64,000 bases of DNA from Spiroplasma kunkelii CR2-3x (GCF_001274875.1 NZ_CP010899.1:682001-746000), one strand, 5' to 3'; shown: positions 21,485-32,428, counted from the stretch's first letter. The notes: generated by a model from the letters alone, not told the origin. Translations and numbers: made by a program.

Positions 21485-21725
21485 AGGCGGTCTAGCCCAG
21501 CGGTAATCAGCCTAGAAATAATAGACGCAATAAATTACGATAGTCGTGATAAACCCAGGGTTAATATCAAATGACAATAAAAATTGAGATAGTGACTTAA
21601 ATAATTAAATTTGTGAAATGTGTGGTTGGTTGGAGTTTAAAAAAAGATAGCATTCGGTCCTTCATATGTATGCAAGTAGATTTAATTTCAAAAACTGAGC
21701 GTTGCATCCCTGAAAAGAGAACGAA
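21485..21725 (+). ncRNA. Conserved structured leader RNA candidate, copy A
   Basis: About 240 nt with no ORF match clearly to 37859-38060. Shared blocks are GGTCTA-CCCA, GAAATAATAGAC, GATAGTCGTGATAA, GGTTAATATCAAA, GACAATAAAAAT, GAGATAGTGACTT and GCAAGTAGATTTA. Local hairpins include TTACGA tag TCGTGA and AACCC a GGGTT. In both places it comes after the palindrome terminator and before a gene for the same 53-aa protein. The function is unknown; a cis-leader or a free phage RNA would both fit. Confidence 0.6.
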
Positions 21726-21799
21726 AGAAGGAAAACAATATATGTCTGGTGGAAAACATAAAAATATGATTTCAGATTATTAAATAAATGGAGGTAACT

Positions 21800-21961
21800 A
21801 TGAAAAAGAAATATTGTCTTAAAAAAAGATATTGAGGTTATTGTTTTACATGTAATAAAGAAAATGAAGAAGAAATTGAAAATAGATTAGTTAAATATAC
21901 ACTTTCAGCAGATGAAATTACAGATGAACATTGAGCATTAGGTAAACAAAATTACATTTAA
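21800..21961 (+). CDS. Small Cys-pair phage protein (53 aa), intact copy
   Basis: MKKKYCLKKRYWGYCFTCNK, then a Glu-rich helix and DEITDEHWAL. Two UGA Trp codons. CxxC (CFTC) plus an upstream Cys hints at metal binding. RBS GGAGG. Homologues with internal stops lie at 38144 and 51892, so this is the only intact copy. The three share position behind the leader RNA. Confidence 0.7.
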
Positions 21962-21989
21962 AATTTATGCTGGTTAATTAACCTTGTTG

Positions 21990-22967
21990 CTATTTCTTCA
22001 ACTGTTTATTTCGTAATTTACGATTAGTAGTCATATTAGGAGGTAGCGTAATATTTAATTTTTGTAATAGAAAATCAAATGAAAATTCAACTTCACTAAT
22101 TTTAGAAATTTTAATTTGATTTTTTAATGCATATTGAGTAACATAATATAAATGTAATGGTGAATTTAAAACAAAATTTAATGAATTATTTGCTCGATCA
22201 TATCAGTTTGGCACTCGGTTTGAATTAAAATAACGAATCATTGATTGGGGATTATTAGTCACTAGATAATAACTATTTTTAATATTAAAGGCAGCTAATT
22301 GCCCCGTATAAATTTGCGTTCCATTCATTACCATTGTAAATTCATCAATATAGTCTTTAATTTCATCTAGTAAATGGGATGAAAAAAAGACAGTTTTACC
22401 GCGAAGTGTTAATTGTTTTAAGTAAAAAATAATTTTTTTTCTATTATTAATATCTAATCCCGCTTCTGGTTCATCTAAAATTAAAATTTCAGGATCATGA
22501 ATAATACCTTGAATAATCATTACTCTTTTTTTCATTCCTGATGAAAATGAATTAACATCTTTATCACGGTGTTCTCAAATTTCTAATGATTTCATTAAAT
22601 ATTCAATGCGGTCACGAAAATATTTCCCTCGCAAACCATTTGTTTTTCCTAAATATTTTAAAAAATTATAAGAACTAATATTTTCAGGAAAAGTAACAAA
22701 CTCAGGAACATAACCAATCATTTTTTTCATACTAATTTTTGTTGCTTTTTTACCAAAAATTGTAATATCACCATGAAAGCCCTTTAAACCACCAATTAAA
22801 GATTTGATAAAAACTGTTTTTCCACTTCCAGAAGCACCTAAAATGGCATGTAATTTTCCACGACTAACATTAAAATTAAATGGACCAACAATATTATTTT
22901 TAAACTTTTTGCTAAAATTACGCGAAGCAATTGCCACATCGCTAAGTACTAATGTATTATTATTCAT
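21990..22967 (-). CDS. ABC transporter ATP-binding protein (ABC-2 type exporter)
   Basis: 325 aa. Walker A GASGSGKT (residues 43-50), Q-loop GYVPEFVTFPENIS, signature FSSGMKKR, Walker B ILILDEPEAGLD, switch FFSSHLLDEI. The C-terminal ~100 residues are an extra domain as in Mollicute multidrug/antimicrobial-peptide type ATPases. It sits 27 nt downstream of a permease with a large extracytoplasmic part (22995-24698) and pairs with it. The substrate is unknown. Confidence 0.85.
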
Positions 22968-22994
22968 GTTTTAACATCTCCTTCCCCCTTGCTC

Positions 22995-24698
22995 TTAAAT
23001 AATATTTTTGCGACATAAAATTAAATAAGCATTAATTAAAAATAAACCAGATATTCCTAAATAAACATATAACAATAAATTAATATTTAAAAATGGTAGT
23101 ACATCAAGGTCAACTTTTTTATCTTGTTGTAATGCTATTGGGAAATCTTGATAACTCATTAAATAATTGTTTTGAACACTAAAATCAATATTACTTCGTT
23201 GCAATGGTTCAAATCAAAATGGAACATATGATAAAGAACTTGTTCAAATTTGATTTCAATGTTCAATAATATTAATTTTAGAAATTAATTCATAAGTTTG
23301 AATTAAATCATTATATTTTTGTCATTCGGTATTTATTTTAATTAGTACACTTTCAAGTAATTTATAATCCATTATTTTTTTTAAAATATTAATTTCAATT
23401 TCTCTTAAAACATAAAGTGTTTTAATTTCAAAACCATCTTCAATTCTATCTTCGGCGCCAAAATAATTAATAATTCAATCTTGAAACTCAGTACCATTAT
23501 CATATTCTGAATCAACTGGTGATATCCCAGTTCGAGCAGATTCAGAACGAAAAACATTTACTTGATTAAATCCATTTGGCTCAGATAACTTTCGTTCTTC
23601 TGTTCATACTTTACTATCAGATGATGATAAACTATAATATGATTTTTCTAAATCAAAGTAAAATATTGAATTTCCATTTAAATCATTTGTTATAAGATAC
23701 AAGTCTCACGATTTTGCACTTCTTCCAATAAAGTTAATAGCATCAAGTAATTCTTGATGAATTTCATTATTTGAATCTAATTCTTCTGGTGATTTGAAAA
23801 AGAAATTTGTCGCAAAGTTTACTTTCATTTGAAGATTACTCCCGCCAACTTTATTAATAATTTCAAAAATGGTTTCATCCTTATTATAATATTTATATTT
23901 TGTTATTTTATCTCACTTATTAAGTTGGCTAATTGTATAACTAGCTTCTTTTGGTTTTGTTAAACCTAATGATTGATAAAATTCTAATCGTTTAATTCTC
24001 AAAGTAGGATCACTTGTAATATTTTCATAGTCTCGCGTTTTAAAAACTTTATCTAAATCATCATAATCTCACGAATTATAAAAATCTCAAATTTTGCTAG
24101 TTAAATTATCATATTTAATTAATTTTTTTTCTAAATTTCTTTTAAAATTAATTGTACTTTTAATAATATTTACAGGATAAGGTTGCTTAGTAATATTAGT
24201 GTCAACAAATGATAAATCAATTGTATTAGCTAAACTCATAATTAACGAATATGATATCCCACCAACTAAAAATAAACTACAGAAAATAACAACAATTAAT
24301 AAAACTAATTGTGAATTTAAAAAAGTTACCGCAAATAAAATACCACTTGATGCAAAATAAAATAATGCTAAAGAATATAAAAATAAAGTAAATCGAGAAT
24401 ATGGTTTGGAAATTAAAAGTAAATATGTCCCATCTTCAAATTCTCGACCAAAAATTTTAATGATAACTAACAACACAAACAATAATAATAAAATATTATC
24501 AAAAATAAACACTCCGTATTTAAAATTTTTTAAAAAATCATAAATATTTGTTGAAGATAAAAAAAGAGTAATTGCAATTGCACTAAATAAAACAAGTGAC
24601 AATAACACTAAAACTCAAACTGCCATTGAACGGCGAATTTTAAAAATTGAAAATGATATTATTGAATATCATGAATTTGATTTACCTTTTTTAAGCAT
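22995..24698 (-). CDS. ABC-2 type permease with large extracellular domain
   Basis: 567 aa. The N-terminus carries about five spans (AVWVLVLLSLVLFSAIAITL; FIFDNILLLLFVLLVIIKIF; then SRFTLFLYSLALFYFASSGI and LVLLIVVIFCSLFLVGGIS) with REFEDGTYLLLISKPYSR, the ABC-2 loop pattern after the second span. A roughly 330-residue hydrophilic segment follows, then a last span INLLLYVYLGISGLFLINAY. Partner of the ATPase downstream. ATG at 24698, RBS GGAG. Confidence 0.8.
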
Positions 24699-24779
24699 TT
24701 TATTCTCCATCTATTTTCTTAAATTACTCAATTTATGTCTCTTAATTTTATAGCAAGGTATTCATCAAGGTAATCATAT

Positions 24780-26271
24780 AATATGTATTTTATCATTTTT
24801 TAATTTGTTTTACTAGTATAACTAATTTTTAAATTATATTTAAAATTACCTTGTAAGTGAAATTGTTCAAACGCTTGTTCATGAACATATGACATAATAT
24901 TAATAATTTTTTCATTATTTTTTAAATCAACAAATTTTCAACTAATTTTTAAGTGTTTGATATTACCGTTTTGATAAATATTTGTAACTTCAAGTTTTGC
25001 TCGATATTGTTTATTTAGTACTGATTCTAAATTATTTTTTGGGCTTGGGAAATTTCAATTCTTGTCCCTAATGCTGATAAATAAGCTTGTCATGCATCAA
25101 TAGTAAAGATCATTGAGTTATTATCATATAATTTTAAAATAGAATTAAAACGTTTTGTAAAATCTTTTCGCTAATATTTTACCACTATACCACCGTTTAA
25201 ATCAACAACACCATTGATATTAATAACACCAGAAGCAACTACTGGTTTGATCTTAACACCAAGATGTAAAGCTGCTTGCCCAGTATATCTTTTAATATTT
25301 ATTGCATCTAATTGCAGCAGAATAATATATTAGACGTTATCATTTATCATTTCTGGTTCTTGCAGTAATGTAATTTTTAGTTTGTTATTTTCTAATAATG
25401 TTTGATGGGTGAAAAACCTCTAATAATTTTAATAATTCTGGTTTAATTAAATCAATATCTAATGCCTGTACTTCAATTAAATTCAGTGGATTTTTAGTAA
25501 AATCATAACTATATTGTGAAATATCAATTATTTCTTCCTCAATAATTTGGTCATCAAAATTATTGTATTTTAAATAGTATCTTTATTCTCATTATCTTTA
25601 TAGTTATCCCCTTTATTTTAATCTTTAACTTCACCAACCGGATTATCATCCCTTGCAATAATTTTAGAATTAACTAAATTAGAATGAGATGATTGCCAAT
25701 GCATTTCATAACCAATAACACCAATCCCGCTTGTTAATAAGAAAACAGAAATAATTACTAAAATTCAAAGTTAATGTTTACTTTTTCGTTTAACATTAGT
25801 AATTTGAATAACTTCTGCATTAGAAACGGGGATTGGTAGAAATTAACCTAACATATTATCATCAAATAATACTGAATTGTTGTTACTTAAAACATTTAAA
25901 TTTTTGTTATCATTTAAATTATAATGTTGATTATTCTTATTTTTTAAGCTTAATATAACATCATTAACAATTTTTTCATTTAATATTAAACCTTGTGGAA
26001 GATACTTTGACTCCACGTTATCACTATTAATCTCTTATTTTAATAAATCTTGTTTTCAAAATAATGTATAAAAATTATTATTAAATTTAATAATTATAAT
26101 AACCTTTGAAGCAAGTGCAGTAATTTGATCTTTCAAATAATATTTGAAAAACATTAAATTATTAATTTCTTGCGGGTTATTATTTTTAACTTCTTTTATT
26201 GCTTGTGCTAATTGATTTCAATATTTATTGCACATTTCTTCTTCGACAATATAAAAAATATCTTTCAACAT
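24780..26271 (-). pseudogene. Decayed membrane-anchored protein gene
   Basis: From ATG at 26271 (MLKDIFYIVEEEMCNKYWNQ) the frame is good but interrupted by at least four TAA codons, with sense sequence on both sides of each: LLK stop EINSDN, MLG stop FLPIPVS, KSKH stop LWILVI, GEVKD stop NKGDN. A membrane span (WILVIISVFLLTSGIGVIGY) lies near residue 180, then a large outside domain with frameshifts to about 24800. It was a one-span protein of roughly 450-500 residues. Unrecognised, clearly dead. Confidence 0.65.
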
Positions 26272-26450
26272 AAAAACTCCTTATATAATTAATTTAAAAT
26301 AATTTAATACATTTTATAATTATTACATTATATAATTTTCTTATGGAACAATTTTTTTTATTGTAATTAAACCACATTTATTCAAAAAAAGGAATTTAAT
26401 TAATTATACTATATTATTAAATTAAAAATAAATATTTTATTCAAACAAAT

Positions 26451-26476
26451 AAAAACCGCTAATTAGCGGTTTTTTA
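26451..26476. terminator. Rho-independent terminator
   Basis: AAAAACCGCTAATTAGCGGTTTTTT is a perfect stem with both A and T tracts (bidirectional). It closes the lipoprotein fragment to its right on the minus strand. Confidence 0.85.
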
Positions 26477-26477
26477 T

Positions 26478-26640
26478 GTAATTAAAAATAGTTAATTTTG
26501 GTAATTTACCTAAATTTGTTGTTAACTTCATTTGTCCTAAATCCTCTTTTACTATTGGAGGTTCAGGTAGGACAACAGAAAAAGAAACTTTAACTGAACC
26601 ATAATAAACTATTCTTGGGTTATTATCTTATGACATATAT
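26478..26640 (-). pseudogene. C-terminal fragment of a Spiroplasma lipoprotein-like gene
   Basis: The minus frame reads YYGSVKVSFSVVLPEPPIVK, then KLTTNLGKLPKLTIF and a stop in the terminator. The TNLG-x-LP phrase resembles repeats in Spiroplasma surface lipoproteins. Upstream it joins SpV1 scraps at about 26640, so the 5' part is lost. Confidence 0.45.
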
Positions 26641-26833
26641 AAACTCAATATTGTTAACATTAACGGATGACTAAACAAAACTGCCATTCTGCCAAATAAT
26701 CAAATCAACCAATTATCAGAATTATAAAAATCCATAATAATATTTTTGCTGATGTAAATTGATTAATAATAACAGTAATAAAACCAGTACCAAATATCGC
26801 AATTGCTGCCACCAATAAAACTAATTTAATCAT
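26640..26833 (-). pseudogene. SpV1 two-helix membrane protein fragment
   Basis: [20 protein letters not shown] matches the gene at 8423. A one-base deletion after SAK shifts frame, and the matching continues ([20 protein letters not shown]) to LSSLYM, where viral similarity ends. Confidence 0.7.
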
Positions 26834-26865
26834 TATTTATGCACTCTCCTATATCCTTGTTCTCT

Positions 26866-27060
26866 TGTTTTTGCATGCCTTCTGCTGTTCGTTCTACTGA
26901 TTTTGTTTTTCAAATTTCATAATCCGCTATATCTTGGAAAATACCAATTCGCATAATAAAGAAACAATTAAAAAAATTAAATTCTTTTTTAGCAACAGGT
27001 TTTTTCAATGAAATTGGAATAATAATGCCACTTGCTAACTGACGAATATTATTTCAAATC
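26866..27060 (-). pseudogene. Zot-like ATPase internal fragment
   Basis: The minus frame reads IWNNIRQLASGIIIPISLKK to WKTKSVERTAEGMQ, matching residues ~190-255 of the gene at 7040. P-loop and C-terminus are absent. Confidence 0.7.
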
Positions 27061-27065
27061 TATTA

Positions 27066-27180
27066 ATAACATTATCTTTTCCATACTTAATTACTAAGGA
27101 CCGCAAAAGAAAATAATGTTTTTTTCCATTAAAAAATCAACTCCTTTCTGAGTTGATTTGTTGCACTTCGATTACAAAAT
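27066..27180 (-). pseudogene. SpV1 small basic protein gene fragment with upstream region
   Basis: The complement gives GTAATCGAAGTGCAACAAAT, a RBS, then ATG GAA AAA AAC and a shift relative to the gene at 4919. The same insertion (reading GP stop) is found in the + copy at 32563, so both come from one viral lineage. The two copies are inverted and flank the nucleoside operon. Confidence 0.65.
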
Positions 27181-27274
27181 GCATTAAATAATAAAATGGT
27201 TATTATTCTTTAACTATTTATTTTTTATATCCAATAATTTTTTTATAATTCTTTTCTATTAATTTCACAGCATA

Positions 27275-27307
27275 AAATAAAAAGAGTTATAAATAATATA
27301 ACTCTTC
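27275..27307 (-). terminator. Terminator of the nucleoside operon
   Basis: AAGAGTTATA / TATAACTCTT stem with TTTATTTTA on the minus strand, 20 bp after the last stop. Confidence 0.8.
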
Positions 27308-27325
27308 ATTAATTTATTAATTAAT

Positions 27326-27913
27326 TTAAATAAAACAATCAAAACCATGATATAAAGTATCTTCTCTTTCTTTAAAAATATCTTTAATATCATATCTTTT
27401 TCGATACTCTTCAATTCTTCCCGTTTCAATAGCTTTAATTGCTTCACAAGATAATTTATGCGAATTACATAATGTCATTTGAGGAACATCACCATTATTT
27501 AATGGTTCATAATATAATGCTCCTGTAATCATTTCGTTTAAACCAAAACCAGGATATTCTCCTTTTAATATTCCTTGATGTAAACGAAAGTCAGAAATAA
27601 TTGGGAATAAATATTTATTTTTATTATGAATTGCTTGTTCAACTACTAAACCAAATTCCATATGAGTTCCTGAATCTCAACCATCTAATTCTAAAATAAC
27701 ATAATCTGCTTCAGTTAAACCAACATAATCTAATTCAAAAATTGCTTTATTTGTAGGACGTTCTTTTTGATTTGTTTCAAAATCAACTGGATTTTCAATA
27801 ATAAAGTCTGGAAACATTTCACGTAACATATCTCCTTCACGTTTTCTTGTGTTTCATTGGGCCTCAGTAAACATACTACCCGCATTGTAAATTACTTTTT
27901 TATTATCTCTCAT
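27326..27913 (-). CDS. Nucleoside 2-deoxyribosyltransferase-like protein
   Basis: 195 aa in code 4. VIYNAGSMFTEAQWNTRKRE matches the N-terminal substrate-binding segment (family: IYLAGP-x-F). EADYVILELDGWDSGTHMEF is the D-x-x-D-x-GT-x-x-E block with the catalytic Glu. The family swaps bases between deoxynucleosides. The middle has an unusual KGEYPGFGLNEMITGALYYE segment. Last gene of a unit with a purine nucleoside phosphorylase and deoxynucleoside kinase, which fits base salvage. RBS AAGGAG. Confidence 0.75.
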
Positions 27914-27928
27914 ATTATTTTTTCTCCT

Positions 27929-28540
27929 TTATTGATTAATTATTGTTTCAAATTTTTTAAATTTTTTTATATCAAGACCTGTACTATTAATATCACCAGT
28001 GATAAAAGCACCAATAGCAATTAAATCATATCCTAAGTTTTTTGCTTCTTCATAATTTGTTAAATTAATTCCTCCTGAAGCCATATAAACTTTTGTTGGA
28101 AAAAATGTTTTAATTGTTTGAATAAAATTTAATTTTAATGCTGTTGCTGGGAAAATTTTAATAATTTCTCATTTAGCATTAACAATATTATTAACTTCTT
28201 GTAGTGTCATTGCCCCCGGAATATACAGTAAATTATTTTGATGACAATATTCACTAACTGCTTGGTTAAAAACTGGCCCTACTAAAAATTGAGCTCCGGC
28301 TGTTGCTGCTTGCATTGCTTGTTCTAATGTTAAAACTGTTCCTGCTCCAACTCCAATTGTTGGATACTTGTTACGAACAAAACTAATTAATTCTGCAACA
28401 TTAGGAATTGTGAAAGTTAATTCTAAACATTTAACTTGTAAATTAATTAACTGTTCACAAATTTGTTGAGCAACAACATAATTATGATTTCGAATTACAT
28501 AAAAAGTTTTATATTCTAATAGTTTTTCTAATGTAATCAT
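27929..28540 (-). CDS. eda: KDPG/KHG-type aldolase
   Basis: 203 aa. YVIRNHNYVVAQQICEQLIN; ELTFTIPNVAE with the conserved Glu of the E-x-T-x-R/T block; VGAGTVLTLEQA; FLVGPVFNQAV; YIPGAMTLQEVNNI; WEIIKIFPATALKLNFI, in which the expected Schiff-base Lys is at IKIFPA; ASGGINLTN. This is a class I aldolase barrel. No 6-phosphogluconate dehydratase is visible here, so the substrate may be another 2-keto-3-deoxy acid. Its ATG overlaps the tkt stop (TAATG): translational coupling. Confidence 0.85.
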
Positions 28541-30528
28541 TATTCTCCTAAATATGCTGTAATTCTATTAATAATAGAAGTTTGATCTAATTGCTTATAC
28601 TTAATAACAGCATCCGCACTTCCCGATAAACCATAATCATCAACACCTAACATTAAGCCAGTTTTACCAACAAATTTATATCAAACATAATCATTTGAAA
28701 ATTCAATTGCAATTACTTTTGTTATATTATTTGGTACAATTTTTTCCCGATACTCTTTTGACTGTTGTTCAAATAATTCAACAGAGGGCATTGATACAAC
28801 ACGAATATTTTTCTTAATTGTCTTAGCTGCAACAATTGCTGGTGCTAATTCAGTTCCTGTTGCAATAATAATTGCCTCCAATGGTTTTGTCTCATCTTCA
28901 GCAACAACAATATATCCCCCTTTTAACGTTTGTTCTCAACATGTTTCTGCTAATTGATATGGGGTATCTTGTCGCGATAAGATTAAAGCTGATGGAGCAC
29001 TTTTTGCTTCTACGCTTGCTTTCAAACATCCAATTGCTTCTTTAATATCCGCTGGACGAAACACATTTAAATTCGGACAATTTCGTAGCATTGCTAATTG
29101 TTCAACTGGCTGATGTGATTTTCCATCAAAACCAACACCTATTGAATCATGTGAAAAAGCAAAAATTACGGGTAAGTTTTGAATACAAGCCATTCGAATA
29201 CATGGTTTCATATAATCAGCAAAAATTAAAAATGTTGAATTAAATCCTTTCAAACCTTGGTGTAATTCAACACCAATGCTAATTGTTCCGGCAGCAAATT
29301 CACGCACTCCAAAATGAACATTATTATTTTGTGGTGTTGATGTTGTTCATGAACCATTATAACCAATAATTTTGGTTGCAGTTCCCAAATCAGCACTACC
29401 TCCAAACATATTATTTAAACACTTTTGTTGATAATATTTAAACACATCACCCATAATAATTCGTGTTCCTGCTTTTTTATCTTTATCAGTTGTTAATAAC
29501 GCTTCAAAAGCTTTTAAATCAACCGATGGAATTACAAATAATTCTTCATATTCCTTTGGAAATGCTGCTTTGTAAGAAGTTATTTTTTTCTTTCATTCTT
29601 CATATTTTGTTGCTCCTCGTTTAGCAAAAGTGTCTTGTCAATGTTTTTTAACATCATTATCAACATAAAATTGAGGATGATTAAAATCATAAAATGCTTT
29701 TACTTGTTCCATCTCCTCGGGAGTAAATGGTGAAGAATGCATAGGTGAACCTTGTTTTGGATGCCCATAACCAATAATTGTTTTACATTCAATTAATGTT
29801 GGTTTATCAGATTTTTGTGCTTGTTCAATTGCTTTTTGAATTGCTGGTAGATCCTCATCTGCGTTTTCAATTCGAATATAATTTCAATTTTGTGCTTCAA
29901 AAAAACGTTGATAATCAATTTTTAAAACATCATCACATTTTGTATCTAATTGGCAATCATTTGAATCATATAACATAATTAATTTATTTAATTTTCATAC
30001 CCCAGCTAATTGGATTGCTTCAATTGCTCCGCCTTCTTGCAAATCACCATCGCTACATAAAACATAAGTATAATGGTCAATGATTTTATAATCTGGTTTA
30101 TTAAATTTAGCTGCTAAATGTTGTTCAGCTAATGCTATTCCAACTCCATAGCCAACTCCTTGTCCTAGGGGACCAGAAGAATTATCCACTCCAGGAGTAA
30201 CACCATATTCTGGATGAGCTGGCGTTTTTGAATTAATATGACGATAATTTTTTAAATCATCAATTGTTAAATTATAATCAGCTAAATGTAAAATTGCATA
30301 TTGTAAGGTTGAAGCATGTCCTGGAGATAATACAAAACGATCACGATTAATTCAATCAGGTACTGCCGGATTAGCAATTAAATTATTTAAATAAATTGCT
30401 TGCATCAGTGGTGCTGCACTTAATACAATCCCTGGGTGGCCAGTTTTATTATAAATAATAGGATCTAGTCCTAAAATTCTTAAATTACTTAAACTTTTTG
30501 TTTCTATATTATTATTTTTGCTTTTCAT
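28540..30528 (-). CDS. tkt: Transketolase
   Basis: 662 aa, normal full length. Thiamine diphosphate-dependent transfer of two-carbon units in the pentose phosphate pathway. LGLDPIIYNKTGHPGIVLSA; FVLSPGHAST; SGPLGQGVGYGVG; SDGDLQEGGAIEAIQLAG (ThDP motif GDG... toward N); MHSSPFTPEEM; ADLGTATKI; GVREFAAGTISIGVELH; FSHDSIGVGFDGKSHQPVEQ; SRQDTPYQ. Start ATG at 30528 overlaps the upstream kinase stop by 4 nt. In this operon it would process the pentose made from (deoxy)nucleosides. Confidence 0.93.
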
Positions 30529-31118
30529 TTTAATTTCCTCCTTATAATGCTTATTTTTTCTGAAAAATCATCACTGTCAGCATCAATAACAATAAATTGA
30601 TAATCATTTTTTAATTCATGATATAAAATTTCATATTGTTCATTTAACTTTTCCCAGTAATAATATGGGGTTTCTAATTCTAATTGACGTCCACGTTGTT
30701 TAATTCGTTCAACCGCTTTTTCAGTTGAAACTTTTAAATAAATAATGACATCAAAGCCTAATTTTTTATTCAAAATTGGAACAATAACATTTTGAAAAAA
30801 ACGATTATAAACTTTAAAATCAATTTCATTCATAATTTTTAATAAGTAGGAAACTCGCACAAAAACAGGGTCTTCTAAAATTGTGCGATCAAAAACAGTA
30901 TCCTCTAAATTATTAATGTTGAAAAATTGCTCAATTCTTGTTGTTAACATATAAATTTGCATTTTAAAGGCAAATCCTTCCATATCTTGGTAAAAATCTT
31001 TAAAATATGGATTTTCTTCTAGTGGTTCTTTAAATAAATTATAGTTTAATTGTTTACATAATTCTTCACTAACTTTTGTTTTTCCTGCTCCAACGGTTCC
31101 AAAGACTGCAATTTTCAT
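30525..31118 (-). CDS. Deoxynucleoside (deoxyadenosine/deoxyguanosine) kinase
   Basis: 197 aa from ATG 31118; AAAGGAGC RBS supports this start rather than a longer frame from 31145. P-loop AVFGTVGAGKT, then FKEPLEENPYFKDFYQDMEG, FDRTILEDPVFVRVSY (DRS/DRT motif), and lid LKVSTEKAVERIKQRGRQLE. Matches Firmicute/mollicute dGK/dAK enzymes that phosphorylate purine deoxynucleosides. Couples with deoD (20 nt upstream) and tkt. Confidence 0.88.
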   Translation of the reverse strand: MKIAVFGTVGAGKTKVSEELCKQLNYNLFKEPLEENPYFKDFYQDMEGFAFKMQIYMLTTRIEQFFNINNLEDTVFDRTILEDPVFVRVSYLLKIMNEIDFKVYNRFFQNVIVPILNKKLGFDVIIYLKVSTEKAVERIKQRGRQLELETPYYYWEKLNEQYEILYHELKNDYQFIVIDADSDDFSEKISIIRRKLK

Positions 31119-31137
31119 TTTATTGCTCCTTTCGTTT

Positions 31138-31848
31138 TTAACCAATTAATTGAACAGCAGTATCTAATGCTAATTCAACCATTGTCATAAAATTATTTTG
31201 GCGTTCCAATGCCGTAGTAACTTCTTTAGTTACAAGATGGTCAGAAACTGTTAATAATGTTGCTGCATGTTTTTGAGTAACAATTGCATTAGTAAACAAA
31301 GCATATGATTCCATTTCAACAACATCTAACTTATGAGTATGAGTAAAGTCTAATGAATCATCATAACGATAAAAAACATCTGCTGCATGAGCAATTCCCG
31401 TGTGAGTTTTAATTCCTTTTTCTTGTGCTACAGTTTCAATTTCATTAAATAATTTTTCACTTGCAGCAATTAAATTATTATCAATATTAGCTGCAATTTT
31501 TGCATAATTACTTTCGCCAAATGCTTCACGAACATTAAAGATATCATAAACTTTAATATTTGGATTATAACTTCCGGCTGAACCAATTCTAATAATATAA
31601 TCAACATCATAAAACTTAAATAATTCGTATGAATAAATTCCAATACTTGGACAACCCATTCCACTTCCAGCAATTGTTACCTCAATGTTTTTATATTTGC
31701 CAGTATACATTAACATATTTCGAACTTCATTTACTAATTTTAAATTTGTTAAATATTTCTCAGCAACGGTTTTTGCCCGTAATGGGTCTCCTGGCATTAA
31801 AACAACTTTTGCAATTTCTTCTTTTTTGGCATTAATATGTGGTGTCAT
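31138..31848 (-). CDS. deoD: Purine nucleoside phosphorylase, DeoD type
   Basis: 236 aa. MTPHINAKKEEIAKVVLMPG with MPGDPLRAKTVAE (phosphate-binding Arg), GSGMGCPSIGIYSYEL, IRIGSAGSYNP, VVEMESYALF (EMES nucleoside-binding), and LLTVSDHLVTKEV with catalytic Asp. Splits purine (deoxy)nucleosides to base and (deoxy)ribose-1-phosphate. First gene of a five-gene operon behind the cobalamin-riboswitch-like leader. RBS AGAGAGG. Confidence 0.93.
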   Translation of the reverse strand: MTPHINAKKEEIAKVVLMPGDPLRAKTVAEKYLTNLKLVNEVRNMLMYTGKYKNIEVTIAGSGMGCPSIGIYSYELFKFYDVDYIIRIGSAGSYNPNIKVYDIFNVREAFGESNYAKIAANIDNNLIAASEKLFNEIETVAQEKGIKTHTGIAHAADVFYRYDDSLDFTHTHKLDVVEMESYALFTNAIVTQKHAATLLTVSDHLVTKEVTTALERQNNFMTMVELALDTAVQLIG

Positions 31849-32257
31849 TTTTTATTCCTCTCTTTTCCGCTTAATTTAATTACCAATAAATACCTATCAA
31901 TGCTATTTTTATTTAAAAAGTAAGGATATTTAAAAAAAACGAAAAAGAATATTGTTGCATATTCACATAAATGATGTTTAATTTTTACGATTATTTTAAT
32001 TAAAAGTTTAAGACAAATAGCAAAAATAAAACTATTTTAAATCAAATGCTATTAAACTTTTAATTATTAATTAATTTTATTATTTATTATCTTTTAAATA
32101 ATACCTCTTGATAGGATTACTGCTTTAAATTAACAACTAAAAAACGCTTTTTGACGTCTTTCAAATTATTATTTAATAGTTTTCACTAATAAATAATTAA
32201 TCATCTAACCCCAGAGATAATAACTATAAGTGCAACATTGATATTTTACCAATGTTT
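31849..32257 (-). promoter_or_regulatory. Long 5' leader between riboswitch and deoD
   Basis: About 400 nt without a gene. It holds a hairpin AACATTG / CAATGTT (32233-32256), a weaker AAAGACG / CGTTTTTT terminator-like hairpin near 32140-32165 (minus-strand T tract), and a long stem with arms AAAAGTTTAATAGCA and TGCTATT-AAACTTTT near 31995-32062. These could form the expression platform of the riboswitch. The assignment is inferred. Confidence 0.4.
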
Positions 32258-32420
32258 TTTTAGATCGGTCTACTGGCTTAGTTTCACTTTACTCACTATT
32301 CCTTCTCAAGAAATATTTTCTCAATGGAATGATGTTAGCTTTCATCCACTTTACAGGTGCTGGGTCAGCCTAGGATTCACACCTAATTCCCGTAACATCC
32401 AAAATTGCTTTTTAAAGTTG
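32258..32420 (-). ncRNA. Cobalamin riboswitch (candidate)
   Basis: On the minus strand the core reads GGGAATTAGGTGTGAATCC, then GCTGACCCAGCACCTGTAA, then GATGAAAGC, CATTCCATTG, AGAAGGAATAGTGAG, and AAGCCAGTAGACCGATC. These map in order to the Rfam cobalamin consensus: GGGAA, GGUG-AA-UCC (P5 loop), CUG-CCC-GCAACUGUAA (P6/J6-3), then the CACUG/GGAAGG arm and the B12 box AGCCAGGAGACC. P4 (GGG/CCC), P5 (TTAGG/CCTAG with wobble) and P6 (GCTG/CAGC) pair. A consensus promoter lies just upstream and deoD downstream. Confidence 0.82.
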
Positions 32421-32428
32421 TTAAAATA

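Noticed and set aside
21485-21725. tmRNA or group I intron
   Set aside because: No tRNA-like acceptor end, no ANDALAA-type tag, and no P7/GNRA core arrangement that I could pair.
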